From CAIVAT01 sp964525995 (GTDB lineage Bacteria > Bacteroidota > Bacteroidia > Bacteroidales > FEN-979): a stretch of 64,000 bases of DNA. Both the position numbers and the translations under genes were made by a program. Below, one piece after another: positions 56,008 to 64,000 of the stretch (positions are counted from its first letter, which is position 1; each line of letters starts with the position of its first letter). Where the stretch lies: assembly GCA_964525995.1 (NCBI GenBank), contig CAZGIM010000012.1, positions 1 through 64,000 on the forward strand. The letters are read 5' to 3'. The notes below the pieces were generated by a model, which saw only the letters and a program-made list of their open reading frames with translations, had not been told where the DNA came from and searched no databases.

Positions 56008-59000
56008 TCAGAATTCCTGTTTCCGGATCGGATAATTACCCTGGTAAATGATGCCAAGCGGCCCGTCCAGCGCGATTTTGTCGAATGCCCTGAACACGGT
56101 ATCGTTGATGTGGCATGTCTTTTCTTTTTCGTTCACCCTGAGTTCCGTGCAATTGACCACGCAAACTTTACCCAGGCTTGAGGCGGTAACCGCGGCATGA
56201 GAGGTGGCCCCGCCTTTGCCGGTAAGTAGTCCGTCGCATTCAAAGATCATCTCGATATCGTCGGGAACCGTGTCGGGACGGGCAAGGATGCATTGACCAT
56301 CTTCAAATTTAGCTTTTATTGCCCGGATATCTTCCAGGTCAAAAGCAAGAAATCCATTCACGACCCGGTTGCCGATCCCGATACCGGTGCCAACCTGTTT
56401 CATTTTTTGAGGCGGAACGGCGAACACCACTTTTTGCTCGGGTTTTTTCACCGACTGATCCCTCACTTGTAAAATGTACAGATCCTCGGGCTTTGCGGTC
56501 TCAAAGGTGAACTCGATCTCCTGATGGCCGAAATCGTGTTTTTCGAGCAGTTCGTGGGCAAAGTTATTCAGTTTCTCAAAGATCTTCGGAAAGGCGCTTT
56601 CAAGAGAGAATGGGCTTTTCTGGTAGTATTTATTCCGCTGGGCTTCACTTACGGGAAGGGTATTAACCAGTCCTGCAACGATATCTTCACCCTGGCTCAG
56701 AAAAGAAAAATCGCCGTTCAGATGGATCCCGGGTGAATTTTGCATCACATCGCAGGTAAATACCACGCCCGATCCCGATTCGCGGTGAATATTTCCGAAA
56801 ACCATCTGCTGCACGATCACGGCAGTCCCCCACTCGTGGGCGATCTGAAGGTGGTTGCGGTACACCTTTGCCCGCGTGTTGTCCCATGAATTGAATACCG
56901 CGATGATCGCCTGCCTTGCCTGTAACCAGGGATCCTGCTCGAAGGGAACGTTTCTTTCCTTCAGTACATCCTTGTATGCGTAAGTGATCTCGCGCATGAT
57001 GGGCGGCGGAAAGTCGATCTTGCGGCTGATGTCGTACTTTTGCTTGTAATCGATCATGATCTGATCAAATACATCCCGGTCAATTCCGAACGACATACCC
57101 CAGGTCTGAAGCAATCGCCGGTAACAATCCCACGAGGTCCAGCCAAAGTTATGCTGTTGGCTGAGAACCTCCGTGATCTCATCATTAAGCCCTACATTCA
57201 GAAAGGTATTCATGGCTCCGGGCATAGAGATGGCTGATCCCGACCGTACCGACAACAAGAGCGGGTTCAGCGGGTTGGCGTACTCCCGGTGCGACAGGAT
57301 CTCTATTTCCCGTATATACCTGTCGATCATGTTATCGACTTCGGCATGCAGCGAGGGATGTTTGGTGATGGAATCCTTCCGGCGAAAGACCTCGGTAGTA
57401 ATGATAAAACCGGGAGGTACGGAATAGCCCTGAAGATAGAGTTTCTTCAGGAAAAAGCCCTTTGACCCCAGGAAAATCTGGCTGTCGATTCGCGGATCGG
57501 CTATGTTGAAAGGGCTGATTACCACATCGGGATCGTACGACATGATGCTGCGTATATCCTCCGGCGTAAAATGATCAGCCATGTTACGCAGGCTGTTGAG
57601 CACTTTGCCAATGAAGTTGTCGAGCGATTGAATGAGGAAGGCAGATGAGAGCAGATCGCGGAAGAATGCTTCCGATTTTTTATGGATGAATTTGCTTACC
57701 GATTTCTGGTCCAGATTTGTTTCATCGGGAAAGATTTGCGGGATGATCACCTTCAGAAGTTCATCGTACGAACTCATGAAGTAGTGGCTGATGATCTCTT
57801 TCACGCTTTCGCCCATGAACTGGAATATGTTGAGATACTGACCGATTGTGAAACTGCCCGAGGTCAGGCTGTACTGCAGCATCTGAAGGTTTGAATTGAA
57901 GCCCTGATCGGGAATCCCGTCGAGTTCCAGCCCCTGGCGCAATAATTCGAGGGTCGAATAGATGCTTTTGAGAGTTTTCGCGGTAATATAATCGGTGTTG
58001 AGCTTGGCAATGATGCGTTCCATCAGTACGGTGGCGATGCCTTCGAGGCGAAAGGTCACCCCGAGTGCTTCGAATTTTTTTTCGTGGTATTCGCCGTACA
58101 TCGATGGGATCCCGAATGCGATATGCCGCTTGTGGTAGATGTTTTCCCATCCCTGACTGGGCACCGGGTCGAAGATGATCTGGTTGAGCCGGTCCATGAA
58201 GCGGAAAATCAGGCGGAGCGCCTGCTCATCGTCCGACTGATCGAGGTATCGGGTCAGATCGTCCACTTCGGCAGGGCTGAAAAAATTGTACCGGTTGAGG
58301 ATCGCCGCTATGTTGATAGTCTCGAAGGAGTACTTTTCTTTCAGCAGCTTGTAAAGCCTGATCAGGAGGCGGACCCTCCGGATGTCCTGGTCTTTTGCGC
58401 TGCCCAGTTCGTTGAGCATCGTCTCAACCGCTTCGGATTCAAGTTCCGAAAGTTGTTTTACCGAGAGGTTGCCTTTTTCACACAGGGCGCTTACAATCTC
58501 ATGAACTCCCTGCACCCACTCGCCTGACAGATCGATACTCTCGATCACATCGGCCGGCACCAATGGTTTCAAAAGATCGAGGTTCGGATCTTTCCAGAAG
58601 TTAAGGATCTCCAGGCATATCAGAATGTGCGAATTATTGCCTTCGGTATGGATCTGTTTTCGCAGGAAATGGATCAGCTTGTCGGCCCGCTGGGATATTT
58701 CATCCAGCGTGGTGGTCACCTCGCGGAGTTCACCTTCGGCTCCGATCTCGTTAAAATAAACCGGGAAAATCCGTGTGAGCTGTTTGATCCTTTTAAAGAT
58801 AGGCGCAATGTCGGAGTTGAGCAACCGGGTCACATCGCGCTGGAACAGATCGGTATCGAAGATAAAGATTCCGCCCATCCTCAGGTTGATGATAAGCGCC
58901 GACAGCAGTCTTTTCATTACCTCGGGGGAATACTCGATCAGTTCGAGCCATACACGGATATTCTTGATGTGGTTGCGGTCGACATGAAGCTGCCAGTTGT

Positions 59001-60105
59001 CGGTAAGGTACACCACGCCCGGAGTAACGAATCCCATCCTGATGAGCTTGTTCTCAAAATAGCGGATCAGGGAAAGGTTGTCGCTGTTCATGATCTCTTT
59101 ACCCAGGGTCAATACCGAATCGAGTACGGTACCTACGTGGTGCTGTCGAAATTCTTCAAAGAGCTGAAAAAGGTTGTCGATTGATACGAGTATCTGATCT
59201 TCCGTAAGTTCCTTACCGATATCGCGAATCACACGGTTCAGGTCCCAGAGCAGGTAATCCCGTTGATGCACCATTCCCGGGAGGTGAAGAAGGAAAAACA
59301 GATAGTGAAGTTTTTCGATTGCTTTTTCAAAATTCCCTGTAAATTTCCTGAATGCCGTGGCGATATCGGTGTAGGTAAGCGAAACCTTCACTACTTCATT
59401 CCAATTTCCGGCATCAGCAAGCTTTTGTCGCTGAACATCGAAAAAAGGTTTTCCCAATTGCAGGATTTGATTGGAGTACTGATCACCGAATATTTTCTGC
59501 TTTGATCCGTACCATGCTTCTATTTTTGTGGAAGACTCCCAGAAATCGAGATTTTTTATAGCGATTTCACGGACCATTGTCAGGATTCGGGACGAAACCG
59601 CAGGATCTTCAGAAAGTTTATCAAGGCTTGTAAAGAAAATTCCCAGGTTGGCAATGCAACTTTCCGTGCTGGCGCCGATGTTTTCTTCTAACACACTGAT
59701 TGCGTGTTCGATCGTCTGTTTGAAGAGGATGGGGTCAGTCGAAAGGTTTTCGATCAGTTTCAGGAGTGTGTAAACCAGTTGTTCCTTGAGCCGTGGCTCC
59801 AATTCTTCCCGGAGCAGGGTGGAAATGATATTGCATTCCGCATCAAGCGCTCTGACCGCTTCGGGAAGCGCCCGGTAGAACCATAAGTCGCCAATGAAAA
59901 TTGCCGGAATTTGTCCTACGACATCAGCGTGATTGGAATAGGGATGATGGAACTCGTTGAAAAAATCTTCTGAGCGCTTATGAATTCCATAGTAATTGTC
60001 AGAAAGGCTGATAAACCATTGATGCTCCTCTGGTATGTCGATTATCAAATCCCTGGTATGTGCCAGGTTTATTTCCAGTGCGGTCGATTGTAATCCGGGG
60101 TTCAT
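56008..60105 (-). CDS. PPDK/PEP-synthase-like protein with an about 870-residue N-terminal region
   Basis: A 1,365-residue cytoplasmic protein. Residues 1-870 are mostly helical and unrecognised (many Leu/Ile heptads, FKRIKQLTRIF, LEKKYSFETI-like stretches). From about 875 comes the PEP/pyruvate-binding ATP-grasp domain of pyruvate phosphate dikinase and PEP synthase: GSKGFFLKKLYLQGYSVPPGF, then SVRSGSAISMPGAMNTFLNVG near 950, and QVRDQSVKKPE. At about 1280-1340 is the mobile phosphohistidine domain with GKGGATSHAAVTASSLGK (His1303). The C-terminal TIM barrel that binds pyruvate/PEP in true PPDK is absent, so normal dikinase activity is not expected; a phosphotransferase of unknown acceptor is more likely. 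Flanked by two GAPDH genes in one operon (15-bp and 23-bp gaps). Family members of this build are known as uncharacterised proteins in Bacteroidota. Confidence 0.85.
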   Translation of the reverse strand: MNPGLQSTALEINLAHTRDLIIDIPEEHQWFISLSDNYYGIHKRSEDFFNEFHHPYSNHADVVGQIPAIFIGDLWFYRALPEAVRALDAECNIISTLLREELEPRLKEQLVYTLLKLIENLSTDPILFKQTIEHAISVLEENIGASTESCIANLGIFFTSLDKLSEDPAVSSRILTMVREIAIKNLDFWESSTKIEAWYGSKQKIFGDQYSNQILQLGKPFFDVQRQKLADAGNWNEVVKVSLTYTDIATAFRKFTGNFEKAIEKLHYLFFLLHLPGMVHQRDYLLWDLNRVIRDIGKELTEDQILVSIDNLFQLFEEFRQHHVGTVLDSVLTLGKEIMNSDNLSLIRYFENKLIRMGFVTPGVVYLTDNWQLHVDRNHIKNIRVWLELIEYSPEVMKRLLSALIINLRMGGIFIFDTDLFQRDVTRLLNSDIAPIFKRIKQLTRIFPVYFNEIGAEGELREVTTTLDEISQRADKLIHFLRKQIHTEGNNSHILICLEILNFWKDPNLDLLKPLVPADVIESIDLSGEWVQGVHEIVSALCEKGNLSVKQLSELESEAVETMLNELGSAKDQDIRRVRLLIRLYKLLKEKYSFETINIAAILNRYNFFSPAEVDDLTRYLDQSDDEQALRLIFRFMDRLNQIIFDPVPSQGWENIYHKRHIAFGIPSMYGEYHEKKFEALGVTFRLEGIATVLMERIIAKLNTDYITAKTLKSIYSTLELLRQGLELDGIPDQGFNSNLQMLQYSLTSGSFTIGQYLNIFQFMGESVKEIISHYFMSSYDELLKVIIPQIFPDETNLDQKSVSKFIHKKSEAFFRDLLSSAFLIQSLDNFIGKVLNSLRNMADHFTPEDIRSIMSYDPDVVISPFNIADPRIDSQIFLGSKGFFLKKLYLQGYSVPPGFIITTEVFRRKDSITKHPSLHAEVDNMIDRYIREIEILSHREYANPLNPLLLSVRSGSAISMPGAMNTFLNVGLNDEITEVLSQQHNFGWTSWDCYRRLLQTWGMSFGIDRDVFDQIMIDYKQKYDISRKIDFPPPIMREITYAYKDVLKERNVPFEQDPWLQARQAIIAVFNSWDNTRAKVYRNHLQIAHEWGTAVIVQQMVFGNIHRESGSGVVFTCDVMQNSPGIHLNGDFSFLSQGEDIVAGLVNTLPVSEAQRNKYYQKSPFSLESAFPKIFEKLNNFAHELLEKHDFGHQEIEFTFETAKPEDLYILQVRDQSVKKPEQKVVFAVPPQKMKQVGTGIGIGNRVVNGFLAFDLEDIRAIKAKFEDGQCILARPDTVPDDIEMIFECDGLLTGKGGATSHAAVTASSLGKVCVVNCTELRVNEKEKTCHINDTVFRAFDKIALDGPLGIIYQGNYPIRKQEF

Positions 60106-60120
60106 GGTCGTTTAGTTTGA

Positions 60121-61125
60121 TTACAGGGTCGCGATATGCTTTAAAAGGTCGATGATCCGGTTGGAGTAACCGCTTTCGTTGTCGTACCAGGCCAGCACCT
60201 GAACGAAATCGCCGCCGAGGACTTTAACGCTCAGGGCATCGAAAATGGCCGAATGCGGATTGTTGATGATATCGCTTGAAACGATGGGATCGCTACAATA
60301 TTCCAGGTATCCTTTAAGCTGCATCCGGGCCTGATTTAAAAAGGCTTCACGGATCATGGGAGCGGTTACAGGATTGTTCAAAAGGGCAGTCAGTTCGACG
60401 AAGGAACCGTCGGGCACGGGAACACGTGTCGCGAAGCCGTCGAACACGTTGGTCATCTCAGGCATGACCAATGCTACCGAGCGTACCGCGCTTGTCGTGG
60501 TAGGAATAAGGTTCACCGCTGCGGCCCGGGCACGCCGGAAATCATCATGCGGCCCGTCGAGGGTTGATTGGTTGTTGGTATAGGGATGTACGGTATTCAT
60601 GAAAGCCTTTTTCACGCCAAAGGAGTCATGCAGGACCTTGAGCATCAGCGCAACGCAGTTGGTTGTGCACGATGTATTCGAAATGATCCGGTCGGTGGGA
60701 AGGAGCTGGTGGTGGTTGATCCCCATGACAACGGTACGGTCGATCAGCTCGTCGCCGGGGGGACAGGAAAGGATCACGTTGCGGACACTTCCCCTGAAAT
60801 GCTGTTCAAGTTCCTGACGGGTTTTAAAGAGGCCGCTCGATTCCACGATCACCTCTGCCCCGGAGATATCCCAGGGAATGGCCGATGGATGCATGCCCGA
60901 GGTGACGGGGATTTTCCTGCCATCGACCAGTAAAAATCCCCGGCCCGGTTCAATCGTTCCCAAAATCCTGCCATGAACACTGTCATATTTTATAAGATGC
61001 GCCAACAGCGGCACATCCATCGCATCGTTGAGGTGAACAATTTCAATCTCCGGTGTTGCAGCGGCAAGTCTGAAAACCAGCCTCCCGATCCTTCCCAGTC
61101 CGTTTATTCCTATTCTGATAGCCAT
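60121..61125 (-). CDS. gap: Glyceraldehyde-3-phosphate dehydrogenase, type I
   Basis: A 334-residue enzyme of normal length that oxidises glyceraldehyde-3-phosphate with NAD and phosphate to 1,3-bisphosphoglycerate in glycolysis and gluconeogenesis. Visible: GINGLGRIGRLVFR (7-20), Asp34 in HLNDAMD (NAD preference), catalytic Cys153 in SNTSCTTNC, His180 in NTVHPYTNNQ, and AWYDNESGYSNR near the C-terminus. The Pro after the active-site His (HPYT for the common HAYT) is a small oddity. First gene of the operon with the PPDK-like protein (15-bp gap). A TAAATTTG box lies 77 nt upstream. Confidence 0.95.
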   Translation of the reverse strand: MAIRIGINGLGRIGRLVFRLAAATPEIEIVHLNDAMDVPLLAHLIKYDSVHGRILGTIEPGRGFLLVDGRKIPVTSGMHPSAIPWDISGAEVIVESSGLFKTRQELEQHFRGSVRNVILSCPPGDELIDRTVVMGINHHQLLPTDRIISNTSCTTNCVALMLKVLHDSFGVKKAFMNTVHPYTNNQSTLDGPHDDFRRARAAAVNLIPTTTSAVRSVALVMPEMTNVFDGFATRVPVPDGSFVELTALLNNPVTAPMIREAFLNQARMQLKGYLEYCSDPIVSSDIINNPHSAIFDALSVKVLGGDFVQVLAWYDNESGYSNRIIDLLKHIATL

Positions 61126-61201
61126 ATTGAGTTCAGTAAGCGTATTTTAATCTAAAAGAAAAACCACTTCCGGCGCCTGATTGGTTGGGGACCGGTTGTT
61201 A

Positions 61202-61209
61202 CAAATTTA
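61202..61209 (-). promoter_or_regulatory. -7 box TAAATTTG for the GAPDH/PPDK-like operon
   Basis: Exact TAnnTTTG match on the minus strand, 77 nt upstream of the ATG at 61125. No -33 TTTG is visible. It is the only exact match between the upstream kinase gene and this operon. Confidence 0.5.
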
Positions 61210-61303
61210 ACGCTTTTTCCGATTGGATTTCAAGGAAAAAAGATCCTTACTCCGGCAGTGGAAAATTAAAAAAACGGAAACAACTCGACTGACCGGGGAT
61301 TGA

Positions 61304-63607
61304 TCATTGAACGGGCAGGGAAAAACTGAAAGCGCTTCCACTTCCGGCTTCGCTTTCGGCCCAAATCTTTCCGTCGTGTTTATCGATAAATTCCTTGCAA
61401 AGAATCAGTCCGAGGCCGGTTCCTTTTTCCTTCGCGGTTCCATAGGTAGAATAACTTTCATCGATTCGGAAAAGTTTTCCCAGTGATGCCTGGTCGATTC
61501 CCACACCCGTATCCCGGATTGTAACGATAACGTCAGCCGGTGTTTGCTCAGCAGTTATGGTGACGGCGCCTCCCGGTTTCGTAAATTTGATGGCATTGGA
61601 AATCAGGTTGCGCACCACGGTGCTGATCATAGGTCTATCCGCACTGACGATGTATTTCCGGGAAATGTTATTCACGATGGTTATCGATTTCTGGTGCGCC
61701 GAATCCTCCAGCAGTGAAGCCACATCACCAATCAGCCGCGTTAAATCCAGGTACTCCGGATTGAATTCCATTTTGCCAGTCTGGGATCGGGACCACTCGA
61801 GGAGGTTGGTCAGCAGATCAAGGATACGGTTCGATGATTCGTGGATGATACCCGCGTACCTGCCCACCTCCTGGTAATCTTTCTCTTCGATTCGTTCCTT
61901 TATAACATCACTGAAACCGATGATGGCATTGAAGGGATTCTTGAGGTCGTGGGCGATAATCGAGAGAAATTTATCCTTCATCATATTGAGTTCCCTGTAA
62001 CGGGTTTCGCTGAGGCTGAGGGCTTCCAGGGTTTGACGTTGCCGGGTGACATCCCTCGAAAAAACGCCCACCTTGTCGGTGGTCTCATTTTGGTAATGGA
62101 TCGGGTAAATCACATATTCGTTGTATATTCCATCTCGTACATCCTCTCCGTGGATTATCTTTCCGGTATCCAGCGACTGATGGATAAGGGTTAAACGCTT
62201 TTCGGCAATTGCGGCCGGTAAGAAATCAAAGAGATTCTTCCCCAGCATTTCTTCCCGGGTCATGTGCATCCGGCGGGCATGGGCCTCATTGGTATCGAGG
62301 ACAGTTCCTTCCCGGTTGAGCAGGATTATAAAATCGTCGGTCGATTCCATGATGGCCCGGGCATTGGTCTCGCTTTCCCTGAGTTTTCGTAGTATGATTT
62401 TCTTATCAGTGATGTTTCGGATAATCGCTACAATCTCGTTCTCAGAATAGGGCACCATGCGGCATTCAAACTGTTCGATCTCCTTACCGGGAATGGGAAG
62501 TTCATATTCATAAATCTGGATGGATTTGCCCTTCAGGGTTTCCCGGATCTTTCCCATGGTCAGTTCTGCAAACCATGCCGGCATGACTTCCGAAATGCTG
62601 TGTCCGATAAACATTTCCGGTTTCAGGTAAAGATCCTCGGAAGCCGCTTTATAACTCAGGAAAACGCCGTCGGCATTCACCTGAAATATCATGTCGGGGA
62701 TCGCCGCTATCAGCGCCCTGGCATGCTGTTCACTTTCGCGAAGCGCCTCTTCTGTTTTCTTTCGCGCCGAAATATCCCTGATCAGCGCCAAAATGTACGC
62801 TGTGTCGCCCAGTTCTATTTTTCCGGCGCTGACTTCGACCGGATAAAGGGTTCCATCTTTATGTCGGTGAACAACTTCCAGCGTTTCATGTTTGATTTTT
62901 TCCAGCACCTCCTCGACGGATCGATCCTTCATTCGTTCCCGGGCTCCGGGCTCCAGGTCGCGGAATGACATTTTCAGGAGTTCTTCGGCTGAATATCCGG
63001 TACGGGTGACAGCAGCCTGATTGACTTCGATGATATCGCCTTTCATGTCGTGGAGGAAGATCATCTCGACCGCCTGATCCATTATAGCTCGGTACTTCAT
63101 CTCCGATAACTGCAACGCTTCATCCTTGCGTTTCTGTTCGGTAATATCGATGATATTTCCCGAAACTCTTGCAACCGATCCGCTCTCAAAAACCGGGCGA
63201 CCGATGGTCCGGATCCAGATATGGCGTCCCGTCGTTGTAATGAAGGGGAATTCCAGGTCGTATGGAATCCCCTGTTCACAGCACTTTTTGAATGCGGTCA
63301 GGATTGTTTCCCGGTCGGAGGGCAGGTAACATTGGAGACTCGCCTCAATGAGTTCTTTTCCCTGCACCGTGTAAGTATCAGGGTCAAAGTCATGGATCCG
63401 GTAGGTTTCGGGAGTCCAAATCAACAACTCCGTGTTGATATTCCACTCCCATCCTCCTATTTTGGCCAGTTGCTGGGTCGTTTGCAAAAGTTCATACATC
63501 CGTTCAAGCGCCTCCTCACAGAATTTATGTTCAGCGGATATTTGACCGGAGTTTCCCGTTTCGATCACCTCCTTCGACGGATGTTGTCTCTTTTTTGGCT
63601 CGCTCAT
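61304..63607 (-). CDS. Cytoplasmic four-PAS sensor histidine kinase
   Basis: About 767 residues from the ATG at 63607; two codons earlier is an in-frame TTG, less likely. No signal or transmembrane segment. Four PAS domains at about 43-160 (GGWEWNINTELLIWTPE), 170-285 (NQAAVTRTGYSAEELL), 294-405 and 414-530 (TNEAHARRMHMTREEMLG), each followed by PAC-like RDIxxxKK segments. Kinase core: His553 in FLSIIAHDLKNPFNAI, N-box NLISNAIKFT, DTGVGID and GTGLGLIL. The HDLKNPFNAI box is the same type as in the propeller kinase at 5.8-8.9 kb. Its start is only 11 nt after the stop of another kinase gene, so the two are co-transcribed. The input signal and partner receiver are not known. Confidence 0.94.
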   Translation of the reverse strand: MSEPKKRQHPSKEVIETGNSGQISAEHKFCEEALERMYELLQTTQQLAKIGGWEWNINTELLIWTPETYRIHDFDPDTYTVQGKELIEASLQCYLPSDRETILTAFKKCCEQGIPYDLEFPFITTTGRHIWIRTIGRPVFESGSVARVSGNIIDITEQKRKDEALQLSEMKYRAIMDQAVEMIFLHDMKGDIIEVNQAAVTRTGYSAEELLKMSFRDLEPGARERMKDRSVEEVLEKIKHETLEVVHRHKDGTLYPVEVSAGKIELGDTAYILALIRDISARKKTEEALRESEQHARALIAAIPDMIFQVNADGVFLSYKAASEDLYLKPEMFIGHSISEVMPAWFAELTMGKIRETLKGKSIQIYEYELPIPGKEIEQFECRMVPYSENEIVAIIRNITDKKIILRKLRESETNARAIMESTDDFIILLNREGTVLDTNEAHARRMHMTREEMLGKNLFDFLPAAIAEKRLTLIHQSLDTGKIIHGEDVRDGIYNEYVIYPIHYQNETTDKVGVFSRDVTRQRQTLEALSLSETRYRELNMMKDKFLSIIAHDLKNPFNAIIGFSDVIKERIEEKDYQEVGRYAGIIHESSNRILDLLTNLLEWSRSQTGKMEFNPEYLDLTRLIGDVASLLEDSAHQKSITIVNNISRKYIVSADRPMISTVVRNLISNAIKFTKPGGAVTITAEQTPADVIVTIRDTGVGIDQASLGKLFRIDESYSTYGTAKEKGTGLGLILCKEFIDKHDGKIWAESEAGSGSAFSFSLPVQ

Positions 63608-63618
63608 ATCCAAATTTG

Positions 63619-64000
63619 TTAGGTACCTGACGGGAGGGTAAACCTGAAGGTGCTTCCCTTTCCCTCTTCACTTTCGACGCGGATCTCCCCGCCCTGTTTA
63701 ACAACGAATTCCTTACATAATATCAAGCCCAAACCGGTTCCTTTCTCCTTGTCGGTGCCGGGTGTGCTGATTTTATTATCAATGGAGAAAATCTGAGATC
63801 GTCTCTCGGCTGGGATCCCGATTCCGGTATCGCGGATGGCAACCTCCACCATTTCGTTTTGTCTGGATGCTTTAACAAAAATGCTTCCGCCCCGCGGGGT
63901 AAACTTTATGGCGTTGGATACCAGGTTCCGCACGATGGTATCAACCATATTTTGATCCGCAACCACCCGGAGGCCGTCGGGAATCTCCACCGTGATGGCA
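63619..64000 (-). CDS. Histidine kinase, C-terminal part only (cut by the window edge)
   Basis: The frame is open to the right end of the window, so only the last about 126 residues are seen and the start lies outside. The visible part is the ATPase domain: N-box NLVSNAIKFTPRGG, G1 RDTGIGIP, F-like IFSIDNKISTPGTDKEKGTG, G2 GTGLGLILCKEF and a final GKGSTFRFTLP. It belongs to the same class as the four-PAS kinase 11 nt downstream. There is no start codon in the visible frame that I would trust; a GTG near 63990 is internal. Input domains cannot be seen. Confidence 0.9.
   Translation of the reverse strand, partial: AITVEIPDGLRVVADQNMVDTIVRNLVSNAIKFTPRGGSIFVKASRQNEMVEVAIRDTGIGIPAERRSQIFSIDNKISTPGTDKEKGTGLGLILCKEFVVKQGGEIRVESEEGKGSTFRFTLPSGT

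Overview
The window comes from a member of the Bacteroidota, probably an environmental Bacteroidales-like lineage. The evidence is direct. Seven secreted proteins end in type A sorting domains of the type IX secretion system (T9SS). Several lipoproteins carry Bacteroidota-type acidic residues after the lipid-modified Cys. Promoter boxes follow the Bacteroidota pattern TAnnTTTG (with TTTG upstream in one case), and there is no purine-rich ribosome-binding-site signal. I see no rRNA, tRNA, CRISPR array, insertion sequence or phage gene.

Layout. (1) 1-8.9 kb: a small membrane protein (minus strand), an acyl-CoA synthetase with its own terminator, then a plus-strand run of an M16 peptidase, an HdeD-like membrane protein and a periplasmic-propeller histidine kinase. 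(2) 8.9-35.7 kb, minus strand: a 977-residue FG-GAP/T9SS protein and, upstream of it, a tightly packed four-gene run of about 23.6 kb. That run is two giant T9SS proteins (3,729 and 3,283 residues) built almost wholly of PKD-like repeats, then a double-DTG aspartyl protease, then a secreted protein with four tandem glycogen-binding-like (CBM48/AMPK type) domains. A truncated membrane-protein fragment lies between this run and the FG-GAP gene. (3) 36-46.3 kb: two lipoproteins (one an M48 peptidase), two small T9SS cargo proteins, a tricorn-type S41 protease, a cyclophilin and a C10 cysteine peptidase with a T9SS tail. (4) 46.5-51.1 kb: a signalling cluster of a PAS sensor kinase, an Rcp1-type receiver and a receiver-kinase-receiver hybrid. 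(5) 51.2-61.1 kb: another T9SS PKD-like protein and a three-gene operon GAPDH / PEP-synthase-like protein / divergent GAPDH. (6) 61.3-64 kb: a four-PAS cytoplasmic kinase and the C-terminal end of another kinase cut by the window edge.

How the genes relate. Most of the window is cell-surface biology: secreted adhesin-like repeat proteins, peptidases of five catalytic types and sensor kinases. The GAPDH/PEP-synthase-like operon is the one clear block of central carbon metabolism. The two observations I rate highest are the higher-order domain order shared by the two giant repeat genes, and the operon in which a PPDK-like protein with a large unknown N-terminal half sits between two non-identical GAPDHs. 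All functional statements are from reading the sequence; no database search was possible.
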